From NCBI GenBank assembly GCA_024114885.1, contig CP099419.1, positions 868,001 to 932,000 on the forward strand: a stretch of 64,000 bases of DNA, read 5' to 3'. Position numbers and translations under genes: made by a program. Below, in pieces: positions 34,161-45,543 of this stretch (position 1 is the stretch's first letter; each line of letters starts with the position of its first letter). This stretch comes from Septoria linicola. Its lineage: Eukaryota > Ascomycota > Dothideomycetes > Mycosphaerellales > Mycosphaerellaceae. Under the pieces are notes generated by a model. The model had not been told where the DNA came from. It searched no databases and saw only the letters and a program-made list of their open reading frames with translations.

Positions 34161-35559
34161 ATGCATACCTCGTTCAAAGCGCTTCTCCTAGCCACTGCTT
34201 GCCTTGTTGGGCAAGTCGTGGCCGCACCAGCAGTATCAATAGCAGTCCGTCAGACTGTCGATACTGTGCCAGTTCAGCCGGGCGGCGTTGAGGATATCGT
34301 CATTACCGCTGAGAACACACTGAATGCTACCAACCCGAGCCCCATTCCCGCGAACGACACTCGCATCAGCATCCAAGCCAACAGAAGATTGCCCCTCGCT
34401 CTGGTCAACAACATCGGAGGCGCAGTCAACGCTTATGTCACTGGGCTGGACCCAAGTGGCAGAGTGGTATTTGTGCAGCCTAATGGTAAGATTGACAACT
34501 CGCGTCGTTGAATATATCCGCTCACCACTTTGTGCAGGACAATTCTTCTACCCTCCTGCAGACGCCAGCTACACTACCCCTCGTGAGGTTTTCGGTAACA
34601 TCGCCATTCCTCTGAACGCTGGCCAGGGAAGCACTACCCGCCTCACTCTTCCCGACTATCTCTCGAGTGGTCGTATCTGGTTCGCGCGTGGAAACCTGCA
34701 CTTCTATAACATCTGGGCAGGCAATGCGCCAGGACAAGTGCAACCCTCGTTCGCCAACCCGCGTGATCCATCTGCCGGAACTGATTGGGGCTTTGTGGAG
34801 TTCACAAACAACGATGGTGGTCTTTACGCCAACCTCTCGTATGTCGACTTTGTCGGACTGGCTCTTGGCATGTCGATGCAACCAGGTAGCGGACCCGTGC
34901 GAACAGTCCGAGGTCTTCGCACTACTGGTGTTGGTGCTGTTTGTTCGGCACTCGCAGCTCAAGGACAAAGGGATGGCGCTCCATGGGGCAATCTCTGCCA
35001 GTCTGGTGGAAGTGGTCCACTCCGAGTTGTGGCCCCGTATCCATTCATGCAGTCAAGCCCTGGCTCGTTCAGCAATTATCTGCAAAGTCACGTTGATCGT
35101 GTTTGGGATAGATACAGGACCAGGACCTTGACCGTTGACACTCAGACCGGCAGCGGACGCGTCAACTGCCGTGTCAATGGCGATTTCCTTTCTTGCGATG
35201 GCGACAACCGTGCTTATGCAAAGCCATCGACAGCTGATATCTTCGGCTGCAACTCTGGTCCATTCGCGATCCAGGGATCAGACAACGGCGTCCACCGCGC
35301 AGTCGTTCCTCGGCTTTGCGCCGCCTTCAATCGTGGCACCATGTTGAAGAGTGCTCTGCAACCCGGACCTGCTGCCTCCACATACTATCAGAACGCGCGC
35401 AACAACTGGTATTCGTCAATCGTGCACCGCAACCAGCCTGACGGAAGAGGCTATGCTTTCAGCTACGACGATGTGAACCCTACCGGAGGTGTCGACCAGA
35501 GCGGGACTTTGGCGGACGGCAGCCCTCAGCTTCTCAGCATTTTCGTGGGAGGAGCATGA
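34161..35559 (+). CDS. Secreted GH64 / thaumatin-like beta-1,3-glucanase
   Basis: Exons 34161..34485 and 34538..35559 (52-nt intron, GTAAGA to CAG) give 448 residues. The N terminus MHTSFKALLLATACLVGQVV is a signal peptide with a cut near VAAPA. The mature part has LPLALVNNIGGAVNAYVTGL, GRIWFARGNLHFYN, WGFVEFTNNDGGLYANLSYV (acidic residues of the cleft), FVGLALGMSM and DIFGCNSGPFA, which together mark the GH64-thaumatin-like fold. GH64 enzymes release laminaripentaose-type oligosaccharides from beta-1,3-glucan in bacteria. Fungal members are presumed cell-wall acting, either in remodelling or against other fungi. Few Cys residues are present compared with thaumatins. A 40-residue Asn/Pro/Val segment follows the signal peptide. 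Confidence 0.88.
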
Positions 35560-35658
35560 AGATTTTCTTCTTCTTCATGGAACAGACTTACCACAGTATA
35601 GATTCCGTAGGGTATACATGGCGCTCAAGTCGTCGAACAATTGTGGCAGCTAGCCATT

Positions 35659-37563
35659 TCAACCAGCCTGCATTGAGGCTCCGCCGTAAGCCTTGTCTGT
35701 TCCATGTACTCGAAAGCCTGAGTGCGCATGACTGCCAGCGGTGTGCCTCAGGGAAGAAGTTGTGAACATGCGAGTATCACGTCTTGTATTCCGCCACATG
35801 TGAAACTTCTCCAGGAGTGGTCCGCCACTGAACGCCAGGAATACGCTAGACGCCACGACGCTAATTGTGACTGCAACCGCTACTGCCCAAAATAGCCATT
35901 GCGTTGTCTCCATGTCCCTGATGTCGCTAAAGTTCATGCCAAAGAAGGATGAGACAAAGTTGAGTGGTAGGAACACGATTGTGACGACAGTGAAGACCAA
36001 GATTGCCTTCCCGTGATCTTCGAGGCGTATGTTGACAAGCTGGATGGTGCGAGTCACCAATCGATCTGTGTTGTCACGAAGATCACGCAGATCAGCCAGC
36101 TCTCGCTCCAGGTTGTCAAGAAGCTGCGCTACCGGATCCGACAGTACTGATGTCGATAATTGTCGATAAGTGGACCGGCGAGATACCGTCCTCTTTGTCA
36201 AGTCGTGTTCATCGTATTCGTCGTAGTCCCTTGTGTTGCGACTGACAGGAGAGGTCTGTCGTTGGACTTCACAGCCATCCGCAGTCTCAAGCGTGGCTTG
36301 CAAGTCTCCAATCGTCTCCAGCTGTTGCTCTGTGATCTGAATAACAATATTGAGCTCTTCTTGGCATGCTATCAAGTCCATAACCAGTTTTGTAGACGGC
36401 GCTCGATGCAGTCGGTACTGAAGATGTCCCAGATGGCCAGCGTATCGGTCGGACAGGCACATGTATAGATCAGGCCAGAAGTTCCGATGCAGCATACCGA
36501 CCGCACCGCTCAAGCTCGCAATGGCATGCGTCATAGCGGTGTATTCACGCTTCTCGTCAGACCTGAAGTAATTGTTACGAATGCCGCGAAAGGACACGTC
36601 CACAACACGAGAAGAGAACTGAAAGGGAGGCCAGCGAGACTTCCAGGTCTGGTTGCTGGAGAACGTCACAATGTGCTCCGCATCGATTGCAAGGATCCAG
36701 AGCTCGTCCACATTCAGTGCGGTGGGGTATTGTCCATACCACTGGCGCACCTTCAGATCAAGCTCGCGATTTGTGCGCCACGGCTTGTGCCTCGAGAAAA
36801 CTTGCAAGTCCTCTCGATCCTGAGTATCCTCAAGACGATAGTAGTACTGTAGAATGGAACGTACGATATGTGCCGATGATCTTGCAGATAAGAAGCCTTC
36901 GCGCTTATCGACCTGAAATCTGAGAGGAGGGGCCGGGCCTTGCATAGTCCAGTCAAGGAAGGGCACAGAAATCAGCATGGGATACACGTCACCCGCAGAG
37001 ACGCCAGTGGGCGTTGAACGCAGAGTCTGTGCAAATGGTTGAAATGACTTTCCATGTTTAGAGAAGCGCGTCTGGCGTTGCATAACGATGTCTAGCATCC
37101 GCATAGAATCAGCCACGGTCGTGATGTCGTCCGACATAGCCCAGAGAAAGCCTCGGATGTACTCTGGAAATTTGGAGCTGCAATGCACCCATCTACACTT
37201 TGTCGAATCTTCATCATCGAGCGCGTGCTGCTGGAACTTCTGCGAGCGCAGATATCGGACCCAGCCATAGTCCTCTTCTAGATTAGTGAACTTCTGCTTT
37301 TCGATTGGGTTGTCTGTAGCCTCTCCGACTCTGATCAGACTGGCAGATGGCGTGAAAGCCGCAGTGTCAGGGACTAACGTGTGGGCAGATCTTTCATGGC
37401 ACTCAAGCAATGGCCCACGATCTGCTCTCAGCGTTTCGAGTCTCACATCGTGTACCAATATCTGAGCTGGTGTTATGGGTTTCTTCTGCCATCGTGGATC
37501 TGCTTCGTAGCTACGGCCCTGCGACGCCTCGCTCGCGTCGTGAAAGTGAGCTTCTTTTGGCAT
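35659..37563 (-). CDS. CorA-like Mg2+ transporter domain protein
   Basis: Single exon on the minus strand, 634 residues from the ATG at 37563; the frame continues upstream without a stop to 37677, inside the terminal repeat of the adjacent transposon. The C-terminal part holds a long helix (SDPVAQLLDNLERELADLRD), a first membrane helix (ILVFTVVTIVFLPLNFVSSF), the CorA signature FFGMNF at the pore, and a second helix (LFWAVAVAVTISVVASSVFL). The large N-terminal cytosolic domain (about 500 residues) is typical of fungal CorA-like proteins of unknown cargo rather than of the classic Mg2+ channels. A coil and Arg/Ser-rich linker lie before the helix. The transposon end at 37664 is only 100 nt upstream, so promoter or true N terminus may have been displaced. 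Confidence 0.85.
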   Translation of the reverse strand: MPKEAHFHDASEASQGRSYEADPRWQKKPITPAQILVHDVRLETLRADRGPLLECHERSAHTLVPDTAAFTPSASLIRVGEATDNPIEKQKFTNLEEDYGWVRYLRSQKFQQHALDDEDSTKCRWVHCSSKFPEYIRGFLWAMSDDITTVADSMRMLDIVMQRQTRFSKHGKSFQPFAQTLRSTPTGVSAGDVYPMLISVPFLDWTMQGPAPPLRFQVDKREGFLSARSSAHIVRSILQYYYRLEDTQDREDLQVFSRHKPWRTNRELDLKVRQWYGQYPTALNVDELWILAIDAEHIVTFSSNQTWKSRWPPFQFSSRVVDVSFRGIRNNYFRSDEKREYTAMTHAIASLSGAVGMLHRNFWPDLYMCLSDRYAGHLGHLQYRLHRAPSTKLVMDLIACQEELNIVIQITEQQLETIGDLQATLETADGCEVQRQTSPVSRNTRDYDEYDEHDLTKRTVSRRSTYRQLSTSVLSDPVAQLLDNLERELADLRDLRDNTDRLVTRTIQLVNIRLEDHGKAILVFTVVTIVFLPLNFVSSFFGMNFSDIRDMETTQWLFWAVAVAVTISVVASSVFLAFSGGPLLEKFHMWRNTRRDTRMFTTSSLRHTAGSHAHSGFRVHGTDKAYGGASMQAG

Positions 37564-37663
37564 TGCATGATGGCGGAGAAGACGGCCATTGAGACGCGTG
37601 AGTCCAAAGACAACAGGAGGCGCAGCCGAAGGATGAAGAGCAGCGGGTCGGTGAAACTCAATA

Positions 37664-37710
37664 GAAGGCTTCCCCACATGACGAGGTTTACCACGTGACG
37701 AGGGAATTCC
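37664..37710 (+). repeat. Left terminal inverted repeat of the Fot1-like element
   Basis: Begins GAAGGCTTCCCCACATGACG and continues to AATTCC. It matches the reverse complement of 39754..39800 with about four substitutions and one indel. Unlike the interior it keeps GC-rich words such as CACGTG. Confidence 0.88.
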
Positions 37711-39753
37711 AGCATTGTATTCATTTCATAAAGCGTTATATAACTCAACAACTAGTAGACTAATTAACACACTCTTAACTACGTTATCTACGCTATATAT
37801 CTAGCTTACTCTAGTTAACTTTAAGTATAATAATACGGCTTGGTTTACGTATTATTTGTCGCTTTATTATAGGTAGCTATTTCTTCTTAGTACTAGCTTC
37901 CTTTACTTCTAAACCTACTAAATTAAGTGCCTATAGTTTCTTATATAGAGTTACTTGTTTATAACGTCTTATAGGCCTTATAGAAGCCTATAACTTAAGG
38001 TTAAGTTACTAGTTAGTTAGTTTAACCTATTTATTAAACTTCTTCTAAACCTATAGTTTCTAAATATTTAACTTCTTCTCCTTCTTCTTCTAAATACGTT
38101 CTAAGGCTCTCTATTCCTTTATAATATAAGCCTATATAGTCTTTAATTATTACTATTACTTCTTAGTAGCCTTATCTTTACTCTCTTACTTCTTAGTAGC
38201 TTCTCTTTAAGTCTAAAGGTTACGTATACGATTAATCTTACTAGGGCTCTTTAAGATACCTCCTTATTAGCTATTAGCTCTTACTTCTTCTATAAGAGTC
38301 TTACTACGTTATCTCTTCTTCTTCTTATTATTTAGAGCTCGTTAGAAGCTAGTATTCTTAGTCTTAAGGATAGTATTCTTAGCGATAAGCTTATAAACTT
38401 AAAGTTTAAGCTTATTTACTATTTCTAAGTCCTTAGTAAAGATAGCTTAGTTAATTATAGCCTAAACTTTTCTATAGTCTAGCCTAGAGCTAGAGGAGCT
38501 ACTACTACTCTCTAGCCGTAATATAGAGCTTACTAGGTTACCTAGCCTAGCCTATCTTAGATTAGGTATACTCTAAAGAACTACTATAGAATTAAGTAGG
38601 TTTAGGCCTATAGCCTAGAAGCTTAATAGGACGTTCTTTACTATTATTATAGAGTTCTATATAGGCTAGAATAAGTAGAAGAAATCACGCTTTAATACTA
38701 TAGATAGCTCCTAAGACTCTACTATATAGTAGCTTAAATTAATAGAGTAATAGGAAGCTAATAGACTAAATAACTTAATATCTAGTAGTTATAGTCGGTA
38801 TATTATATATAGTAGAAATATACTAATTAGGATCCTATAATTTAGGCTCTATTTAAGAAACTCTAGTATTATATAAGAGCTATAGCTATTAAGGATTAGA
38901 AGCCGCTAGTCTCTACTAGCCTTAGCCTTAGTATAACGGTTAAATACCTCCTTTAGCTATACTAATCTAAGCTTGTTATTAGTCTATCTATTAGGTAAAG
39001 AAGTAAAGAAAGCTATATACTTTATACTATTAAAATCCTATAGCTAAGAGTCTTATAAATTACTAGTAACTACCTTATAAATTAGTATAGGTAGAAGTAT
39101 AGTACTATCTACGTAGATATAGGCTAGGATTATAATCTACTCGCGATTACTATCCTATATATTACTAATTAATTTCTTCTCTTATTTTAAGCCCTTAGTA
39201 AATATTCGCTTTATCTACTATATAAAGCTAATTATAGCTCCCTTCTCGTCTATATAATATATATTAGATAAGATAATCGAGTATCTCTTAATCTTCTAGC
39301 CTAAAGTATTATAGAATAACTTAATTAAAGCGTAGTTATTAGCCTTCTTTCTCTCTTTATCTAGAGGTCGAAGATAACGTAATTCTAGCTCTTTTATATA
39401 CTTACTAAGAAAACTACCTACCTAGTTCTTTCTAGGCTATCTACTAATAATAGTAGTAGTAAAGGTATAAACTATTATAGAGGTAGGAGGAATATCTCTA
39501 GTAGTTAGCTTATTTATATATTTAATAAGTATAGACTCCTATACTAGGTTTAAGAGTTAATTCTTCTAATACTAATTATCTTTAGTACCTTATAGGGATT
39601 TCTACCTCCTCTATAGTGTCTCTAGGTACATATTATATAATCTAGTAATAGTAGCGATATTTGGACGACTCTACGAGTTTAGTTCATTAATTGCTACATT
39701 AATAGAGTCTATGGTTATTGAACTATGCGTGTTGGAAGTAGATGGAAAGTCGC

Positions 39754-39800
39754 TCAAATTCCTCGTTACGTGGGAAAACTCGTCACGTGGGGAAGCCTTC
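39754..39800 (-). repeat. Right terminal inverted repeat of the Fot1-like element
   Basis: On the minus strand begins GAAGGCTTCCCCACGTGACG, near-identical to the left end, and is followed outward by TA. Confidence 0.88.
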
Positions 39801-40007
39801 TAGCCGAATGCGAGACTTTTGCGTCAGCCAAAGTCTTGAGCTCGAACCGACGACCACGACAGTTTGTGCCACTTCTTACAAGACGAGGGAGCTGTGAGCT
39901 GTGCCTCACTTCTTTGTGCGACACCTCACGTTGGACGCACGAAGACAGTCCAATCGAATAGTCAAGATCCGCCGTGCCACCGGCAAACGCTGTACCACAA
40001 CATCACC

Positions 40008-41202
40008 ATGGCTGCAGAAGAACCACTCAAGAAGCTCGATGGCCTCGAGCTGCCAGCTGCCGCAGACATGCATGTGCATTTGCGCGAAGGCGATATGACT
40101 CAGCTGATTGTGTATGTCGATTCTGTGAATCTGCCGTATACAGCTTCTGACCTTATGGAAGACCCACCATCCGCCAAGGCGGCGTCAACACTGTCTTCGT
40201 TATGGTATGTGATGAATGGAGCGAACAAACATGCCCACACACTGATCAAGCACACAATAGCCGAACCTGGTTCCTCCGATCACAACCGTCCACCATGCTC
40301 TCCAATACAAGAAACACCTCGAAGACATCGAGCCCAACGTCCTCTTCCTCATGTCCCTCTACCTGCACCCCAACATCAAGCCCGAAACCGTCATCGAAGC
40401 CAAGACCAAAGGCATCTCCGGGATCAAATCCTACCCCCACGGCGTCACCACCAACTCCAGCGCCGGCGTAATGTCCTACGAAGAATTCTACCCCGTCTTC
40501 GCCGAAATGGAACGCCAAGACATCGTCCTCAACCTCCACGGCGAACTCCCCCCGTCCGCAAGCGCCGACATCACCGTTCTCAACGCCGAAGAAGCCTTCC
40601 TCCCCACTCTCCTCGACCTTCATGCCCGCTTCCCCCAACTCCGCATCATCCTCGAACACTGCACCACCGCCGCCGCCATCCGCGCGGTGAATTCCTGTAG
40701 CGCCAAAGTCGCCGGCACCATCACAGCCCACCACCTCTTCCTCACCGTCGACGACTGGGCCGGCGACCCACATTGCTTCTGCAAACCCGTCGCCAAGAAC
40801 CCTTCAGATCGCCGCGCCTTGCTCGAAGCAGCTGTTAGTGGCAACCCCAAATTCTTCCTCGGCACAGATTCCGCTCCGCATCCGGTAAGCTCGAAACGCA
40901 ACGATAAAGTTGCCGCAGGCGTCTTCACTCAACCTCACGCTGTGGGATTGGTGATTGATGCGTTTGAGAGGGGTGTGGAGAAGAAGTATATTAGTGCTGA
41001 TGATGTGACGAAGGAGAAGCTGGAAGGTTTTCTTGCAGGGTTCGGCAGGGAGTTCTATGGAGTCAAGGATGAGAAGGAGGAGAGGATTGTGCTGGGGAGG
41101 TGTTCGCAGGGAATTGCGGAGAGCTTGAAGAGTGAGGATGGAAAGGTGGAGGTTATTCCGTTTAGGCGAGGAAAAATGACTTGGAAGACCTCGTGGAAGT
41201 GA
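40008..41202 (+). CDS. URA4: Dihydroorotase (pyrimidine synthesis)
   Basis: Exons 40008..40111, 40162..40204 and 40261..41202 (introns 50 and 56 nt) encode 362 residues. It cyclises N-carbamoyl-aspartate to dihydroorotate, step three of de novo UMP synthesis, in the cytosol. Zinc and active-site residues are visible: DMHVHLREGD (HxH), GIKSYPHG (the Lys that is carbamylated), EHCTT and TAHHLFL (His ligands), GTDSAPH (catalytic Asp). The first introns split VPTIRQGG and VMPNLVPP, and splicing restores both. The stand-alone 360-residue form matches yeast Ura4 and bacterial PyrC type II. Codon choice is oddly split: nt 40300-40850 is almost entirely C-ending, while after 40930 it turns to G- and T-ending codons. 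Confidence 0.95.
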
Positions 41203-41458
41203 GCTGACCGGGGAGTTGTTCTGGAGAGGATGAGATGTTGTGTCGCAAGCGCTCTGTGAGGAGTCAGCGAGGCGTATGGCGAACTAGCTGGATGCCTGAA
41301 CCTTGAGGTAGCAGAGCATATCATAGGCAGATCACAGCAAGTGCTTTCAAGAGCACGAGTGTTGCAATGGTGACTTTGCCTGCACAGTGATACTGGCACT
41401 CAAACACTGCATTGGGTATCTTATAACCTCACAATCAAGATACACATCAATCAATCAC

Positions 41459-43237
41459 TCAACCCGACCCATTCTTCGAATGCACATCCGAATCCCTCTC
41501 CATCTCCTCCTTCTCCGCTTCCGCCCCTCTTACACCACCCTCAGGCTCCTCATCATCAGCACCACTCCCCACATTCTCCGTCTTCTCAACGTCTAACCCC
41601 TCCTTACCTTTTCTGACTTTCCTCTCGACCCACACCGGATTCTCACCCCTCTCGTGCGCACGCTCAAAGATCGCGTCCATAGCTTCAAGCTTGTACCCGT
41701 TCGTCTCAGGAAAGAACCAGAAAACGACGGGGACGTGCATGAAATTGAAGCACATGAAGACAAAGTACGTCTGCCAGCCGATTTTGTTGATCATGATGGG
41801 TGCGAGTTGGACCACGCCGTAGTTGATGATCCAGTTCGAGCAGGTTGAGAAACCATTAGCTTCGGCGCGAATGCGAATAGGCGTTACTTCGGCTGGGTAG
41901 AGCCATGTGACGCCGAGCCAGCCGATGGCGAAGCAGGTGTTGTAGACGAAGATGAAGACGGTGGCGACGTATGCGGGGGCTTTGTAGGTTTCTGTTGCTT
42001 GGCTGAGACAGGTACCGATGACGAGGAGGGAGATTCCCATGCCCATTGCTCCCCAGAGCATGAGGAGGCGGCGGCCGAGACGGTCGACGACGACGAGGGC
42101 GACGAGTGCGGCGAGGAAGAACTCCGTTCCGAGGCAGCCGGTCATGAGGCGAGAGAGCTCGGCGTCGAAGCCCAGGGAGTCTTCGAAGACTGTTGTGGCG
42201 TAGTAGGTGACCAGGTTCAGACCGCCTAGTTGTTGAAAGGCTTGTGCTAGACAGGCAGCGCTAAGTCGCCAGAGGTTCATTTCTTTGCCATTTGTGAGCA
42301 GTTCCTTCGCGGTAAGTTTTGTGGCAGACGTGATCTCGTTGACGCGTTGCATCTCCTCGACGTCTGCGAGCAGAGTGGGATCGTCCACTGCCTTGCCTTC
42401 GAGGATAGCCATAATCTCGGTCGCTTCTTGAGCCTTGCCCTTCTTGATGAGCCAGCGAGGAGATTCCGGGTAGAGAAGAACTCCGACAATGAGTGCGATA
42501 CCGAAAACCGCTTGGAAAGCGATCGGAAATCTCCATTGGAAAGATTCGTATTGTGTCACAAACCAGAAACCGTAGTTGATCCTGTGTAAATGTGTCAGCG
42601 ATGCGTCACACCTCGAGAGTCCAGGCAAACACTCACCAGTACGACAACATGATGCCTCCAGTAATCAGAGCGCCCTCAAAGAGCACCAGGAAACCTCTAA
42701 TCTTTGGCGGCGCCATCTCTGACTGCCAGACCGGTATCGAGCTCGTGTTCATTCCATTTCCCCATCCCGTAACAATTCTTCCCACAATCATTTGTCCCAG
42801 TGTTGTCGCAGAAGCCTGGATTGCAGTCCCGATGAGCATGATGACGGTACCAATGAGAACAGATCGTCGTCGTCCGAGCTTGTCACCGACGCCAACAATC
42901 AACAGAGATCCAAGAAGACAGCCAACTTCATAGATAGCAACGACAAGCGCCTGAATCGCTCCAGACTTGTTGTCTGGATCCATTTGCGGGAAGACTTCGA
43001 GGAACTTTGGTTCTGTGATGATTCCACTCATGATGCCTGTTGAGCAGAGAGACCACTATCAGCGATTCTTTCTCGAAATGTGCCAGGTGCGGAGAGGGTG
43101 CTGAGAGGGTGCCACTGACCTTGATCGTAGCCAAATAGCAGGAAGCCAGAAGCCGCAGTGATACAAACTCCTGTCTCGAGTGCTTTGCCGCCGATGCGGC
43201 CACCCAGAAGGCCATTGTGCGAGAGGATACCCGGCAT
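41459..43237 (-). CDS. MFS sugar transporter
   Basis: Exons 43237..43120, 43036..42637 and 42581..41459 on the minus strand (introns 83 and 55 nt) give 546 residues. Twelve membrane spans are expected. Sugar porter signatures: FLLFGYDQG in helix 1, GDKLGRRRSV after helix 2, YPESPRWLIKKGK at the end of helix 6, VDRLGRRLLM after helix 8, and FFPETNGYKLE after helix 12. Such proteins import hexoses or related polyols across the plasma membrane by proton symport; the cargo cannot be read from sequence. The last 60 residues are a charged tail rich in Glu, Gly and Lys. Both introns fall between well-conserved transporter blocks. Upstream of the ATG the frame is not extended by a supported exon. Confidence 0.93.
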
Positions 43238-44199
43238 GCTGCACGCAACTCGTATGCCGATTTCAGTCGTGGCTCTTAGTCCGTTGCTGATCGCGAGACA
43301 CTAGGTGTGGTGTGATGGCTAACAGAGAAGTCGCGCGACAAGCACAACAGTTGTCTAGAACAACGGAACAACGGACCTACTACTTCATATACTCCGAGGA
43401 AGAGTAGCGGTAACGACATGATGCTGCGGGCCCTGGAGTCCCTTCGCATGCTTTGTCGCCTCCACACATAAAACTTCTTTGCAACATCACATCATCCACA
43501 GTTCCTGCGGGTGCTCCAACGAAAATGGCCCAACGGTGACCACATTTCACAGCGGAGGATCGTGATATGTTTGGTTCGTGAGAACTTGGGGTCAAAGGCG
43601 GGTCGTTGAGAGTGCACAGGTTGACATCACATGGCATGGCAAGACGTCGGAGTCACCAAGGCACTGTACAGGCCAAGACTTCTTTGCTGCGATAAGATAA
43701 TGCTTGTGGTCGATGCTTGCTATTCTTGTTGGCTGTTGAGAGTCCAATGCATTGCGCGATTGAACAATGCGATATCTCTGCTCGGGTTGCGGAACAATTC
43801 TGCAACACATTTTCATGCCAGTGAACCTCGTCGCGCAAAGGCATATCCACATCCAATAGGCGGATCACGAATTATCGTCCTCGAGGAACGGTGGAGGGTG
43901 CAGAGGCTCAATCTTGCACATGCGGCGTCTGACCGGGAAGCGGCCGAACATTGGCTCCACCCCTGCAGATTTGGCATCATTGTGGAACTTCGTCGCGCTG
44001 CGTCATCAGATCCAAAGCAGAATGTCGATCTGTCGACTTTGCGTTCGATGCCATTGTCAATTCGATTTGTGCTGTTGTCGTAAAGGCAAAAGAAATAGTG
44101 CTGGACGGGATTGCCCTCCACTTGACGGCCAAGACCCACAGCAACCACAGTCAATCAAGTTCAAGCTTCACGCGCTGGATGCCAAGGCATTCGACTGTT
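43238..44199. other. Intergenic, no confident gene
   Basis: Upstream of the MFS gene and downstream of the MOT1-like gene. Open frames of up to 159 codons on the plus strand show no domain and overlap the known gene; I do not support them. Confidence 0.45.
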
Positions 44200-45543
44200 T
44201 CATGGCAACAATCCGTCGTGTTGCTCAGCCTCACTCAGCCTGACAGAACGACGACTCGTACGCACGTGGTCGATCAGCTGTGGTGTCTTCAGTCCCCAGT
44301 ACCAGAAGAGACCAGCCAGGAAACCAACTGCATCGTTCTTGAATGCCAGACAGCCTGCCACTGTGATAAGCATGACTGTCCATCTATCGTGACTCTCTTG
44401 CTCGGTAGCCTGTCGAGACTTTCGGGATGACTGCTCATCGCTGTGGTCTTCTTCTGCCTGCTGCCATAGGTCTTTTGCCTCGCCCACGCTTTGTCCAACT
44501 TTGCTCAGCTCCACTCCTGCAGCCAATACCATAATACCGAGCAAGCTGTTGGGGAAGCGTTGAAGCAATGGAATAATGGCGTCTCCCGCGAATAGACCGA
44601 GAAACAATTTCACCAATCCAAGCAGTATGATACTCGAGCCGCTACGCGCGCCAAAGCGATACTGTCCCGCTAGGCCACCCGATCCATGACATACAGGCAT
44701 TGCACCAAACCAACATCCGATCAAGTTAGCAAATGCCACCGAGAACCCGATCGAAGTTGTACTGGGGATAGGTGGAAAGGTTGGGAATAGACTTGCTGCA
44801 AGAGAGGTAACAGCCAGGATGCTGTTCAAAGTCGTAAGCGGAAGTTGTGGTATAGCAGCATCGATAGCTCCGGTCTTCCAGGTCTCGCTAGAGGGCACGA
44901 AAGGCGAGGGATGCCAGAATCCTGCGGAAGAGCTTGAGCCGTCGCGACCTCCAGGTACCGTCGCTGCGATAATCAGACCAAAGAGGAAGACCACAAGAGC
45001 GTACGGTATGCGCGGCACAAGTGTGGCGATTAGTAGGAAGACGAAAGCTGCAATTGCCCAGATGCGATTGTCCCATGCCGGTGACATCCAGTTTAGAGGC
45101 TTGACAAGGCTGGTGCCAGCACTAATGACAAGGCTCAATCCGGCGCCAACCTGAATGCCCTTTACAACACTGACAGGCACTACTCGATGTAGCCACCTCA
45201 GCAGTCCTGTTGCACTGAGTAAGAACACCGCGACACCCATCGTGAGACCAGCAGCCGCAGTCTCTTCTTTGGTAAAGCTTTGGGAGATCGCAACAGCTGC
45301 GATCGCTTTCATAGGTTGAACGGGAAGCGGTATGCCGAAGAAGCCTCCAGTGAGAATGTTGGCCAGACCTGAAAAGACAAGAGTGCTCCCAAGATCGATT
45401 GATCCTTTGATAGCCATGGCAATCATCAAAGGTAGAAGTGTGCCCAGGTCACCCAGCGCGCCTGAGAGTTCCGCCAGCGGAGATGTTCGAAGTGTTCGTA
45501 CATTGTGCTCGTTGACGAGTCGTATCTGTGAGATGAAGGTCAT
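44200..45543 (-). CDS. MOT1-type molybdate/sulfate transporter
   Basis: Single exon on the minus strand, 447 residues from the ATG at 45543. The N-terminal LAELSGALGDLGTLLPLMIA and the following PLPVQPMKAIAAVAIS are the two signature stretches of the MOT1 molybdate transporter family, a branch of the sulfate permease superfamily. About ten hydrophobic helices follow, with a charged loop (QQAEEDHSDEQSSRKSRQ) before the last two helices. MOT1 proteins take up molybdate at high affinity for the molybdenum cofactor. Some fungal members are annotated only as sulfate transporters, and the cargo is not proven here. The frame is open to 45792 with several other Met codons, but family proteins start close to the first signature, so the nearer start was taken. 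Confidence 0.88.
   Translation of the reverse strand: MTFISQIRLVNEHNVRTLRTSPLAELSGALGDLGTLLPLMIAMAIKGSIDLGSTLVFSGLANILTGGFFGIPLPVQPMKAIAAVAISQSFTKEETAAAGLTMGVAVFLLSATGLLRWLHRVVPVSVVKGIQVGAGLSLVISAGTSLVKPLNWMSPAWDNRIWAIAAFVFLLIATLVPRIPYALVVFLFGLIIAATVPGGRDGSSSSAGFWHPSPFVPSSETWKTGAIDAAIPQLPLTTLNSILAVTSLAASLFPTFPPIPSTTSIGFSVAFANLIGCWFGAMPVCHGSGGLAGQYRFGARSGSSIILLGLVKLFLGLFAGDAIIPLLQRFPNSLLGIMVLAAGVELSKVGQSVGEAKDLWQQAEEDHSDEQSSRKSRQATEQESHDRWTVMLITVAGCLAFKNDAVGFLAGLFWYWGLKTPQLIDHVRTSRRSVRLSEAEQHDGLLP

Larger units (their letters stand above)
37664..39800 (-). mobile_element. RIP-degraded Fot1/pogo-type DNA transposon (Tc1/mariner superfamily)
   Basis: A 2,137-bp element bounded by inverted repeats of about 50 bp and flanked on both sides by TA (37662-37663 and 39801-39802), the target duplication of Tc1/mariner elements. 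Inside, the sequence is extremely AT-rich with TpA in great excess and countless stops, as expected from RIP. Read on the minus strand from about 39725 downward, stop-interrupted remnants still show a pogo/Fot1 transposase: YINKLTTRDIPPTSIIV, KYIKELELRYLRPLDKERKK, and NIYYIDEKG (first catalytic Asp). Fot1 elements are about 1.9 kb with 44-bp repeats, so size fits. It is certainly inactive. It separates the CorA-like gene from dihydroorotase. Confidence 0.85.

Noticed and set aside
37720..39750. Possible AT-rich centromere-like or mitochondrial insert
   Set aside because: The inverted repeats, TA flanks and transposase remnants explain it as a RIP-degraded transposon.
41999..42229. Acidic open frame on the plus strand
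   Set aside because: It is antisense to the MFS transporter; its composition mirrors the Leu/Val-rich helices.
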